64,000 nucleotides of DNA from Crambe crambe. Its lineage: Eukaryota; Porifera; Demospongiae; Poecilosclerida; Crambeidae. The translations under genes were made by a program, and so were the position numbers. The notes beneath the pieces are model-generated. The model saw only the letters and a list, made by a program, of their open reading frames with translations. It did not search any database and was not told the DNA's origin. Where the stretch lies: NCBI GenBank assembly GCA_963924555.1, contig OZ004595.1, forward strand, positions 1,178,001-1,242,000, given 5' to 3'. Positions 1 through 14,070 of this stretch are shown here, piece after piece; position 1 is the stretch's first letter; each line of letters starts with the position of its first letter.

Positions 1-1697
1 CTACAACCACAATCTGCAGGTGGACATTGACACTCACAAGTGGTCAGGTTCTGAATCATGCCCAAACTCTGACACATTAAATCATCAGGACATACACATG
101 TGCAGTTATCGTCTAATCTCATTGGTGCGTCGCAGGGAATTAGGGAAGTATTCGTTGGACATTCGCATTCACAGGAGGTGTCATTGAAGATCATCGGCAA
201 CAGGCAGTTGTTTAGATTATCTCTGCACTTACACGTGCAGGAGCTGTCGTCGAAGAACTCACTTGGACCACAGCTGTCTTGTATAGATGGATCTCCACAG
301 GTACAGTCGCACACATTCGGATCAAAACTTTGTGGCAGCGTGCAATTTCTGTTGACCAGCGATGGACACACGCAGGAACACGATCTCATATTGAACTGAA
401 AATTGGGCTCACATGCAGTAATGTTCTCACAACCACAGGCGCATGTCGAATCTATGAAGACCTGAGGGAGAATGCAATCGGGAATCGGAGAGGGACATTC
501 ACACTCACAAGTATCCTGGTTGAATTGCTGCCCAAATAAGGGATCACAATCAATTGGTAGAGGACTGTTAGGAGGACAACGACACATACAGTTGAAGTTT
601 ATATCCGGAAATTGCACCCCAGGGCAGGTATTATTACATTCACATTGACAAGTATCATTGCTATATACTGAATTATCATTGGTGCATTGGATTGGTTCGT
701 TGGGGCAAGGACTGCACTGGCAGTTAGCTACGGAGAAATTCCGTGGGGCACAAATGCTTGGATTTGGACTGGAACTGGGACAGTCACATGTACAGTTTTC
801 TGTATTTGGAACCCGTCCAACATTATTGCATATAGTTGGGTCTATTTCAAGTGGGCACAATTGAGAATCAATCTGAAATTAAAATAAATAAAATTTAATG
901 AATATTCCAGCATATTGTTGGGTCTGAGAGCCAACCTGTATAGCACAAATAAGGAAGTACACATTCCCCTTTCAAAAATCATGATGCAAGACAGACAGTA
1001 CATTGCAAAATTGAAATTCAATCTCATGATAGCAACAAGGAGGGACCTACCTAGTCATAAGATTGCTTGCCACCAAACTAGCTATGTAATAATGAACGGT
1101 GTGTATACTGGGTCATTTTTGCTGGAGTATTGTGTAGACAAACTCCATTAGTTAGTCAGCTACTGTTTGCTGAACTGCTAGCTAGGGACATCCCTTCACA
1201 CCCCAAATAGCTAGCTTATTTTCTAAGTGGCATATAGACATGATCCATTACTCTCACACCCCTCTCGCACCTCTAAATAATTTTTTCTTACTTTTTTTGT
1301 GGCTATTAGCTAGCTCTTCCCAACACAAATCTTTGATTCAAACAGTGACAAGTTAGCTACCCATAATTTCTAGAAGTACTGTAGCTATAGACACGACACA
1401 TTATTTAGCCCAAATTTTTAGCTATTAAGTGCACGTATGCCTCTTGTCTCTGATCCATTGTCCCCCCCTCCTTCACCGCACATTTCCCTATTGTTGTATA
1501 TGTCTGGTGGTCACTCATAACAAGATTTCTACAGAGCCACCGTTGTGACTGCAACTTGGTATAATATAACACCTAAAGCCTCTGTTTGTCTCTCAAGCCA
1601 TATGGTGTTTTGAGCTTGCCCAACCTTTTCCATTTAACAAACTCACCTGCATCACGCATAATGTGACAAGCATGACAGAGAGTATTGGCAGCTGCAT
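1..1697 (-). CDS. Secreted CXCXC-repeat cysteine-rich protein, partial
   Basis: Two exons are visible: 1697-1647 and 872-1, the second running off the left edge. Exon 1 encodes a complete signal peptide (MQLPILSVMLVTLCVMQ) and ends in a gtgagt donor. The next acceptor (tttcag) joins in phase 0 and the frame stays open for 872 nt. The mature chain is a run of Cys-x-Cys-x-Cys clusters spaced about 25-30 residues apart, rich in Asn-x-Ser/Thr glycosylation sites, with no EGF or other globular domain seen. Such CXCXC arrays occur in the C-terminal tails of VEGF/PDGF-type factors and in Balbiani-ring-3-like secreted proteins; here no growth-factor core is seen, but the C-terminus lies outside the window. 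An extracellular matrix or secreted structural role is an inference. The 774-bp intron (873-1646) shows nothing else recognisable. Confidence 0.72.
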
Positions 1698-3447
1698 TGC
1701 ACCATTTGATATAGAGCTAGCTATAGCTTCTAATAAACCTCCAACTCTAGCTAGCTTCCAACCCTAAATAGCTTACACTCAAAAAGTTTTCTCTATGGAC
1801 TGAGGCAGGTTCACCTTTCACATTCACTTATATCACCTCCCTGTGTGTTGGGATACATGACCATTTATACGGGGTACAAGTATGGGGGAGGGAATGCTAT
1901 TCATGTGGTCATGTTCATCAATAAAGCTCTTTTGGACAGCATTCGAGGTGGGTGTAGCCAGGCTGTATTCTAGCTATATTCAGGGAATCCATGGTTCAAC
2001 ATTCTGTGAGAGTGTAGTTATATTAATATAGTTACAGTAATTTACTTAGTGCTATTGCATGCTAGCTAACCAGGTTGGCTAATGTGTCGGGCCTTTGATG
2101 AATCTCTTTGGGGGGTTTTAAGCGATGGCTCTCTACAGTGAATTGTGCTTCGAGCCAGAAGGACTTTATTTAGACCACTCTTTTTGTGGCATGCCAATTA
2201 TGGGGGGGAGTGTAATTAGATTTGCCCTGGGTGGGCAGGAAAAGAAAAGTGAAGTATGTACATACTATTGTGACGCTAAGCAGACCTCTGCAACCCTATG
2301 TCAGGGAATTGGATACACCTAATTCTCTGCTTTTTACAAGTTGCCAAGTAGAGTGAAAGAGAAATACACTAATAAAAGAAACTCAATTCCTTTTTATCTT
2401 GTGTCTATAATCAAAGATATAGTTATGGTGATGATGGGGTTGTGGGAACGTGGTGTGGTGGTGGTGATGGTAGGACCCCTAGCTAAAGATTACTATTAAT
2501 GAAGACAAGTGCAAACACCTTTAGCTATAATCTTACTGTGGAAATTACTTCTCTCCTCTCCCCTCTTCCCAGTTTCCTAGTTCAACTACAGCATGAACAC
2601 AAGTATTGCAATCATCTGTCTGCCCCTTCTTTCCCTGGTGTCGAAGTCGTGAAAATGAGGTGTGGTGCAGCTGCACCTAATTAGCTGACTAGTCCAGACA
2701 ACACACGCACCACATGACTAATCACCAATGGTATTTTAGCAACACAATTACATACAGCAGCGTACTTGGAGCAATGTGTGTAAAACAATAGTCACACTCA
2801 CTATAGCTAACTAATTGTGTACAAGCTCTAGCTAAGTAGCTAGGTGTACAATAGTGATATTTAACACAGTGTATTACTGGTGGCATTGCAAAAAATACAT
2901 AAAAAAAGAGAGGGAAATATAAGGTGATAATCGTTGTATACATGTGAGGTGGGTCCAACCTCACCTTTGGCACATAACTCTGCTCTAAGTGGTTGCAACT
3001 ATTTGCATAGAAAGACTATGCACCCTATAGTCTTGGAGATGTTGAATTTGCTAACTAACTGGATTACTGCATGTATGGCTGATATTTTTAGAAACCCAAA
3101 TAAAGTGTCATTAACTATTTCTAAGAACAGAAATTGTTTCTGAGTGATAGAGCCAATCGACTCCTGGTATATGGTTTGGGTCTGTGCATGTTAGCTAAGC
3201 TATTCTAAGAATAGAAATTGTTTCCAAGTAATAGAACCGATCTCTTTGTTTCCCACCTCCTGGTAGGCTTTGGGTCTGTGCATGTTTGTTTCGATTGCTT
3301 CCACCCGCAGTCTCCTCATCCTAGCAATGAACGCATCAAGTGTCCCTAGAAAACAAGAGAAACACATGGTTACAGAAGTTGACAGTAGCTACATAGAAGT
3401 CATGCAGCTTGTTGTACATCAGTCATGCATGATTATAATATGGAATT
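1698..3447. other. Intergenic region, no gene seen
   Basis: About 1.75 kb between two minus-strand genes. AT-rich, with many short gctagcta-type runs. Short open frames here (for example near 2125 and 2722) have no splice partners, family resemblance or coding composition. The only structure seen is the imperfect duplication listed separately at 3118-3283. The promoter of the CXCXC gene must lie just right of 1697. Confidence 0.5.
3118..3283. repeat. Imperfect tandem duplication, two copies
   Basis: Two copies of about 75 bp begin with ttctaagaa(c/t)agaaattg and both end with ttgggtctgtgcatg (about 3118-3190 and 3203-3283). They differ by substitutions and a small insertion, so the duplication is not recent. 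No coding content. Confidence 0.55.
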
Positions 3448-5749
3448 TTATACTTTTAGATCAGTGGATACTTCAGTTACACTGGCTTCGTCTAATGTCT
3501 GCTTGAGGTCCTCCACTTCATGGAACATAGCCCAGTCATATTGAGGGATGGGTTGATAACGCAATTTCTCAAACTTGAATAGGAAAGAGAGAGAGTTTAT
3601 AATAACAATGCATTGCTGGTTTTTTGAAATCTTACATTTCCTGTAGCCCAATAACTTCTTTCAAGGACTTCCTGTTCATATGTCTCTTGCTGCATACAAT
3701 TATAATATTATATATAATAATATAGTGATAAGATTCAGTAGTCAGTCAGGAGACACTATGAGACCTTGATTATCCAAAAAAAAAATTAATGATTTAGACC
3801 CATAGCTACAGATTTTTAGTTCTTGAAATTTAATTGCATCTAATTGTAACAAAGTGTTTTGACTAGATAGTCATAACCAACAAGTATAACAATTGACTCC
3901 TTACAGAACAGTTTTCGATATTTTCCTTCATCTGGTGGACTGCTGGGTGTTCTTCATATGTGCTCTAATAGAGTATAATGCACAAAAAAAAAAAGGATCC
4001 AATAGCATGCAGTTCTAGCTGCATGGCTGTAACTACCTTAAGTGTTTCGCAGAAGTCGTCTATACATCTCTCTTTCCATGTTTCATCTCCAAAGAATTCA
4101 GCAAATGATGTTGCAAGGTAGTTATCACTGGCTGTGTGAAGGGAGTCAGATAGGCAAACTGCAAAGAGCTTCTTTTTTGATTTGGTTTCAGCTGGGTAAT
4201 GAATCTATAGTCATTGTGTGGTAATATTGTTATCGGGTGATTTACCAAATGCTCTTTCGAAGGACTCCCCACTGTAGTCAGCCAGTGAAATGAAAAGTGT
4301 GTTTCTTGCCCTCAGGTGTGATAACTGTGGTTGGTAGACAGACTGTCTTGAATAGGAATCAATGAATTCAAGGTCACCAAAATTCCCTTGTTCAAACTGT
4401 GCTGGATTGCCAAATGCTGTCACTTGGAACTTGGAATAGTTGCCTTGACCAATAAAGATCACCACAGCTATAAGGGGACATTTACGATTCAAAACAACAA
4501 CAACAACAAAACCATTGCCTTGAATCTAACCCCATTTTTCCTTTCTAAAATATTTATTTATTTGTTTGTTTGTTTGTTTGTTTGTTTGTTTGTTTGTTTG
4601 TTTATTTATTTATTTATTTATTTATTGTCAATCAGAGGTCATGAGATGGTATCCATTTAGCTAATTACCATTATCTCTTGGGGAGGGAAAGGGCATATTC
4701 GACACATGAGGGACTGTACCAAAACAAAAGCCACCCTGATTCAGGTTAGCTGGACCGTACATCTTGAAATTTTCACCAGCAGCTTCATAGCTCTTTTTGA
4801 TACTTGCGTTCAGCCCTCCACCCCTCCCTGTGACAAACATGATCTGGTCTTCCTTTGCTAATCCTTTCTCAATAATGGTCTTGTATACCATGTTCATCTG
4901 GTCCCTGCTCTGCTTCTCTTTCTCGGGCACTTTCTCTCCACCACACACGAGGTAGAAAAGAGCACGTGGCGGGACATCTGCAGTGAGTGTATGTTCAAGT
5001 AAGGAATGAACTATACAGCTTATAATGAATGTCAACTAACTTTTTGCTTCTTGCTGATTTGCTGGACCACCTCTGAATGCACCTCCTCCACCACCAAATT
5101 TACCAAATCCACCCCCACCACCAAATAATGAACCTCCTCCTCCTCCTCCTCCACTAACACCACCACCAACTTCTCCGCCAAATATACTTCCAGTACCAAA
5201 TCCTCCACCACCAAATGCACCACCACCACCTCCACCACCTCCACCAAATGTACCTCCAGTACCAAATCCTCCACTACCTCCACCAAATGCACCTCCTCCT
5301 CCACCAAGTGCACTTTCAGTACCTCCACCAAATGTACTTCCAGAACTTACACCAAATGCACTTCTTCCTCCACCAAATGTACCTCCACCTCCACCAAATA
5401 CGCTTCCTCCTCCACTTCCACCTCCACCAAATACGCTTCCTCCTCCACTTCCACCTCCACCAAATACATTTCCTCCTCCACTTCCACCTCCATCCCCTCC
5501 ACCACTACCAAATAGACCTCCTCCAGTTCCACCTTTCCCAAACAACCCTCCTCCATGAGCATTTTCTTGTGTGGTTGCTTGAGTCACACTAATTGGTGCA
5601 GCTGGACCATCAAATTTTGTTAAGGGTGGAGTCACAGCCCTAGGACTAGTTGAACTCCTTGGAGATGATGAATCATTCACATGTTCTTGTTTTTGCTCTT
5701 TCTCTTCTCCCAGTGGCAGTGCTGCACTTGAAGAGGCTGGGAAAGCCAT
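3448..5749 (-). CDS. Gly/FG-rich protein with caspase/legumain-fold domain, likely pseudo-peptidase
   Basis: Seven exons join in phase: 5749-5041, 4977-4669, 4467-4246, 4191-4037, 3964-3905, 3689-3636, 3573-3448; 544 residues. Residues 1-236 are low complexity: a Ser/Pro start, then GGGxFGGG repeats resembling FG-nucleoporin spacers. From about residue 237 comes a globular domain whose segments match clan CD cysteine peptidases, best legumain/GPI8 (C13): LFYLVCGGE (strand 1), the helix RDQMNMVYKTIIEKGLAKE and QIMFV, then AVVIFIGQGN where C13 enzymes have a strand ending in the catalytic His-Gly, then LFISLADYSGES where they have the catalytic Cys (EACESGS). By this alignment His is Gln347 and Cys is Asp403, so it should be catalytically dead. 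The following LFAVCLSDS strand and ASDNY segment also fit. No signal peptide, so probably cytosolic or nuclear. The fold call is by eye; a caspase (C14) relative is the main alternative. Confidence 0.62.
4552..4626. repeat. (TTTG)n/(TTTA)n microsatellite
   Basis: About ten TTTG units followed by about six TTTA units, inside intron 2 of the Gly-rich gene. It makes a hydrophobic F/V/C/L frame that is not coding. Confidence 0.9.
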
Positions 5750-5897
5750 TCAGTCACAGAATCCTCACCTCAAGCTAGTACCTACCTAAGGTCAAACTGA
5801 GGGGAGATGCCCATAAATGGCTGTATGAATATAGCCACAGTGTGATGAATAATGATTATACAAGTGCATCACATGCATGCATGCAACTGTGGTTCTT

Positions 5898-6160
5898 CAG
5901 AGGCGTATGAGGGGCATAATTATTGGGGGGCGGGCTGGTAGAACATACCAGTCATAGATTTTGTGATTCAATTAACATGAATGTGGATGAGTATTTTAAC
6001 ACATAACATGAGTGACCTTTAATCTAGCTTCATTGACACAATGATTAAAGAATTGTTGATTTGTCAAAATATAGGGGGGCTCTGCCCCCCCTTGAAAAAC
6101 ATTGGGGGGGGGGGGGGGGCTCCAGCCCCCTCAGCCCCCCCCTCTCCTACGCCTATGTTC
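5898..6160. repeat. MITE-like element with G- and C-rich core
   Basis: The ends are inverted versions of one another: gaggcgtatgagg near 5901 and the complement of ctcctacgcctatg near 6143. Between them lie G-runs and C-runs able to pair (ggggggctctgccccccc; 17 G followed by ctccagccccc). No coding capacity. This looks like a non-autonomous terminal-inverted-repeat element upstream of the Gly-rich gene. Boundaries are approximate and no clear target-site duplication was found. Confidence 0.45.
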
Positions 6161-6195
6161 TTTTTTTTTTTGACAGTGAATTGATTCTGCATGCA

Positions 6196-6636
6196 TGTTC
6201 ACCTCCTCCACCACCAAATCCACTGATCTAGCCTAGGCCTGGGAATGAGGCTAGCACTGATCCACCAGTTGATAGAAATGAACAATTTAGAAATAGCTAA
6301 CATAGCTACTAGCATACTACAATAACTTATACAACAGTTAAACAGAACGAATCACACAAAATACAGCATACTTTTGTAGCTTCTAGTCACTCAAGCCAAG
6401 TTCTATGACCTTTCATTCCTGCTGTGTGACTTATGCCCATGACCATCCTTACTAGCTCAATTGCAACACCTCAGTACACACATGAGTTGCTGCAGAGTGA
6501 AGCCAGCTCTCTCTCTCTCTCTGGAAAAATTTTTATACATTATTGTGACACATACTGCGAAATCCAAATGCACTTCCAGTACCAAATCCTCCTCCACCAA
6601 CAGTACCACTAAATGTCCGCTTCATCATCAATATCG
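6196..6636 (-). pseudogene. Scattered copies of the Gly/FG-repeat exon
   Basis: Two short stretches upstream of the Gly-rich gene repeat its exon-1 sequence on the same strand. 6196-6230 encodes GFGGGGG and 6556-6636 encodes a fragment reading GGGGFGTGSAFGF. The second starts with two in-frame Met codons (6636, 6633) and ends at a gtatgt donor-like site; the first is flanked by ag and gtgaac. They could be relics of a tandem duplication of exon 1 or alternative 5' exons. Simple GGTGGA codon repetition alone does not explain the shared AGTACCAAATCC-type segments. Confidence 0.45.
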
Positions 6637-6722
6637 ATTTTAAACAGAAGTGACTCTTGTGTTACACTCCATGAAACATTTGTCGCTATTCTAGTTACTA
6701 CATACAATCAATAACAAAAATC

Positions 6723-6728
6723 TTTATT
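6723..6728 (-). terminator. Poly(A) signal AATAAA of BDP1
   Basis: AATAAA on the minus strand lies 8 bp after the proposed BDP1 stop codon at 6736, which fits the compact gene ends in this window and supports the last-exon model. Confidence 0.55.
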
Positions 6729-6735
6729 GGTGCCT

Positions 6736-9455
6736 TCACATGGATTGTAATAACTGTGCTTTGAAAGTTTTTCTCTTGACAGTGAATTGATAGTTATGGT
6801 CATAAATGATTGGCTCTGTATTATGGCTGGCTAGAGATATACAAGTCAAGTTCTCTGAATTGTCATCTGGTTTTCTATAATGAAGATCAAAAGATGGTAG
6901 ACAACATAGATTAGTATTGCTATACAACTTACTTAGAGCTTGAGTGATCAACTGTGGACGATTTTTCTCCTCTTTTTTGAATTTATTCTGGGGGAGAGGG
7001 ACAGATACAATTTCCTAAGCTTTTAATGTACATTACCCAAGACATGACAAAGCTATCTCACACATCACTATAAAAAAAGTATTACTGGGCCCCAGGCACT
7101 CAAAAGGTATGCTGGGAGATGACCAACATTACAACTGCCTATAGTGGAATAAAATGCTTGGCTATAATGTCATTGTATGGTACAATGAAGTCTTGCCAAC
7201 CTTCAGTTCTTTCCGGGATCTTTTTGGCAGCAACAAGGTCATCATTGTGAAATCGGTTCCAACCTGACTGAGTGCTTTGAAGAAAGTGCTGGTTTCTGGA
7301 TTATGTAATGTAAAACATCATAACACATACATAAAGTTGTGTCGTCAAAAAAAAATGGTGCTTGTCATCTATCTCACCTTCTTTGGTCCACTTAGTGATC
7401 TTGGATCTGTTTCTATATGATGCTGATGTTGTGTGGCCAGCTCCTTCTATGATCTCTCTATGCATTCATCATCACAATGATCAGTTAACATTAGCCAATC
7501 AAGTACATAATGACAGGGACATACCCCATATCCCCTGGGAGCTCACTTTGGGCAGTCGTTTCCATGAGCATACTGAAAGAAGTACAGTGTGATGATAGGA
7601 CTGCACTAATCCCTCACACAGTCCACACTCACCTCTCCTCATCTATGATGATTTTCCCATCTTTCCCAATTCTAAGTTGCGGGACGATTCTCCCTTCCTC
7701 TTGCTCTGGGTCATCTCTCTTGTCCTCGTCTGCCACGGCCTTTTCTCTTGAGGCCTGAATGTCGGGAGGGACAGGGGTACTGGACTTGGAAGCTGTTTGG
7801 GATGTACTTGCAGAGCTTGCTTCTTTCTGCTTCCTCTTAGTGTCTTCCACTTTAGAACTGCAGTTTATGGAAGGACTTTTTACTGTGTATGTATGTACAT
7901 TAATGGAAGTTCTCATAAACAGGACGACTTATCCTCCAAAGTGAGCATTCTCTCTTTGGAGGTCTATTAATGCTACATAGATATTACATAGTGAAACGTG
8001 CTTGCTGTGACCACCTATGGGACAGAAACGAGTGGCCTTAATAGGGGAGGTGGTCTCTTTAGGGAGGTCAAAATAGTTGCTGTTGGGTGACCTTAATAGA
8101 CAGGTGGTCTCATTATAGGGTTGTCTCATTATAGGGTGGTCTGTTTCACTGTACAGGTCAATATTATCTTCTGATGGAAAACTGATGAGTCAGCATACAA
8201 GGACATAGATTATACTTATACTGTACCTCATGGGGTTGGCGGTGGGGTTGTAGTAGATTAATTCCTGCATCGTCATGGTGGATCTGTTGGGAGCTTCACG
8301 AACACTAACTGTCGATGTGCGTGACTTCTTCGGACTTGGAGACAAGTCTTCAACTCCTTCTCCACTTGTGTTTGGAGATGGATTACATGAAGTTTTTCTT
8401 TTCTGCACAAAAAAAAAAACTTGCTCAGGCTTACATTTTATGCCCCATTGGTTACCCTTCACCACTAAAAATACTACTTGACAACAGAGAGGAGAGCAAA
8501 TTCTTTAGTGCCCATTCATTTCTATTATTTGTTCACACTTTACCTTTCTCTTTGGTGTGGATAATTTTTCTGACACTCCCTCTCCACTCACGTCACGGTC
8601 AGAAGAGACTGGACCAACGCCTCCTCTGGTTCTCCTTTTGCCTGCTGGAGATTTCTCTCCAGATGAGAATGTTACATCATCTCCATTACCTGTAGTCTCA
8701 ACCAAACTCGTATCTGCTTCCACACCAGCTTCTTCACAGTGGTGGGCGTCCTCATTTTGAGTACTGATAACTGAAAATTGGTCATTGGGACCTTCTGTTC
8801 TTGTTTCGTGTATGTGGTCCTTGACAGAATCTACTTCTTTACAAATATGCTCACTATTTCGAGTGCTTTCTTTATCACATTCCTGGACACTTGTCTCACT
8901 CTCACACTCAGCAAGTTGACCTTTCCTTTGAGAAGCTGTTTTCTTCGATGATCTGGAAGTAACCACTTTAGGGGGCACCTTCTTCCTCAGTTTGGTGCCA
9001 CTAACACTAGGAGTCACTATGGGTTTCCTAGCAAGGGAAGATACAATACTGGCTTGCACTTCACCTTCTCCAATCCCTGCTAATGATGAGCCATCACAGG
9101 GTTCTTGTTGGCTTTGGGATGGACTGATCTCAGTTGGTTTTTGCTCTTGACCAGAAGGCGGTCCTTTGGCATTTGTAGATTGCATGTCCAATCCATCTAA
9201 ACATGCATAAGTTATTATAACTGGTCTTGTGAGTTAATTATTGATCTAATTTAGCCCTAGCAAGTATTGTCCACTCTCTTACTACTAACCTTCTTTATCA
9301 CTTGATACTTTTCTTCCACCTTTGTCCTCTTCACACTGGACTACCCCACTGGATCGTCGTCCAGATTCCATGCCCCCATGGCTCCCTGCACGGGCCTCTC
9401 CCCCTTTCCCTTCACCCCGAGATCCACCAAGGTTCGGCTTGAATTTAGTTTTCAT
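6736..9455 (-). CDS. BDP1: Transcription factor TFIIIB component B'' (BDP1)
   Basis: Nine exons: 9455-9290, 9196-8544, 8402-8227, 7857-7633, 7572-7525, 7457-7378, 7295-7201, 6987-6933, 6830-6736; 530 residues, all phases consistent. BDP1 joins TBP and BRF1 in TFIIIB, which opens promoters for RNA polymerase III. The N-terminus (KTKFKPNLG) resembles the family's start. Residues 30-330 are Ser/Glu/Lys-rich and disordered, followed by the family motifs ELIYYNPTANPM, then VPQLRIGKDGKIIIDEE (about 390-406), and the extended SANT/Myb domain (RNRSKITKWTKE, FFKALSQVGTDFTMMTLL, RSRKELKNKFKKEEKN; about 440-495). It lacks the long C-terminal repeats of vertebrate BDP1. The last exon is the weakest: reading past another acceptor would stop after three residues. 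The start ATG sits three bases after an ag, so an upstream noncoding exon is possible. Confidence 0.88.
7987..8157. repeat. Short TIR element in BDP1 intron 3
   Basis: Imperfect terminal inverted repeats: acatagtgaaac at the left and gtttcactgtaca at the right. The inside is a run of related blocks such as gtggtctcattatagggt and gtggtctctttaggg. The same blocks recur at 10320-10370 and, inverted, at 34253-34372. Non-coding; looks like a non-autonomous DNA element of the CACTGTA-ended type. Confidence 0.5.
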
Positions 9456-10128
9456 GCTACAGAAAAGCTGCAGAGTAATCGAAGGAAATCCCTACAACAC
9501 CATCTGACGATAGCTATAAACTCACTTCTTCTAGCTGCCTGGAGTCTGCAAGAGTCTACCACCTATCACGCATCTTATACCTCTATCACATACTCGGACG
9601 GAGAGATCTGGTGCAATCGTGAATAGTCGTGGTGCAAGCAACACTCCAATAAATGCTCACCAACAACTATGAATTTTAAATAGTGCCCACCAAAACTTTC
9701 AAAATGATGCCCACCTAACTTTCTGATCGGGCAGACATTTTTAATACCTAGCCTTAAGGAAGGAAGAACGATGTAGTAGGCACCTATCAATTTCCTGTCC
9801 TCCTAGCAGAGAATTGAATCTTTATTACACCTCTACTTCAGAGAGAAATATTAAAAGAATGCCACTGCCATAAGCTAGCCAGAAACCCTCACACTCGTGT
9901 CTGGAGTAATAATGTAACATCTGACCTCTGCAGGTTATGAAAACACAGGCTTCAGTGTAGCTGTACAAATTCTCAACAAAGGAGCAACAATGAATGGCTG
10001 TACCTATATGCCATTTCCCCTATTATATGGTCAGCATGGTACATTAAGACATTGTTAACTGCATATTGCTCATGTATTCTCCTTCAAGGTGCCTTAAATT
10101 TGGCTGTATATGCACAAGTGTAATAGTA
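9456..10128. other. Spacer between BDP1 and CWF19L1
   Basis: 673 bp between two minus-strand genes. It must hold the BDP1 promoter and the CWF19L1 3' end. No conserved element, open frame or repeat was recognised. Confidence 0.5.
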
Positions 10129-14009
<3,881 letters not shown>

Positions 14010-14070
14010 CACTTCTCTTATTCTAATTGAAGCACCCTCGAGGGTGTGGCCACTTGAATTGAAATCAGAA
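14010..14070. promoter_or_regulatory. 61-bp divergent promoter with central palindrome
   Basis: This is all the DNA between the start codons of CWF19L1 (minus) and the ROCO gene (plus). It contains a perfect 14-bp palindrome, caccctcgagggtg, at 14033-14046, centred exactly midway between the two ATGs. Both 5' UTRs and core promoter must be extremely short or overlap each other's coding start. A role as a binding site is inferred. Confidence 0.6.

Noticed and set aside
2125-2322. 65-residue plus-strand frame near 2125
   Set aside because: No splice partners, no family resemblance, AT-rich surroundings.
5032-5592. Val/Glu-rich and His/Leu-rich frames overlapping the Gly-rich exon
   Set aside because: Shadow frames of the GGT/GGA repeat; only the Gly/Phe frame splices in phase to the downstream exons.
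6831-6932. BDP1 ending three residues after exon 8 by use of the acceptor near 6880
   Set aside because: The acceptor at 6831 gives a longer in-phase exon that ends next to an AATAAA signal; the shorter ending is kept only as an alternative.
14044-14070. Start of the ROCO protein at 14044
   Set aside because: That codon is GTG; the first ATG in frame is 14071, and the upstream part overlaps the palindrome promoter.
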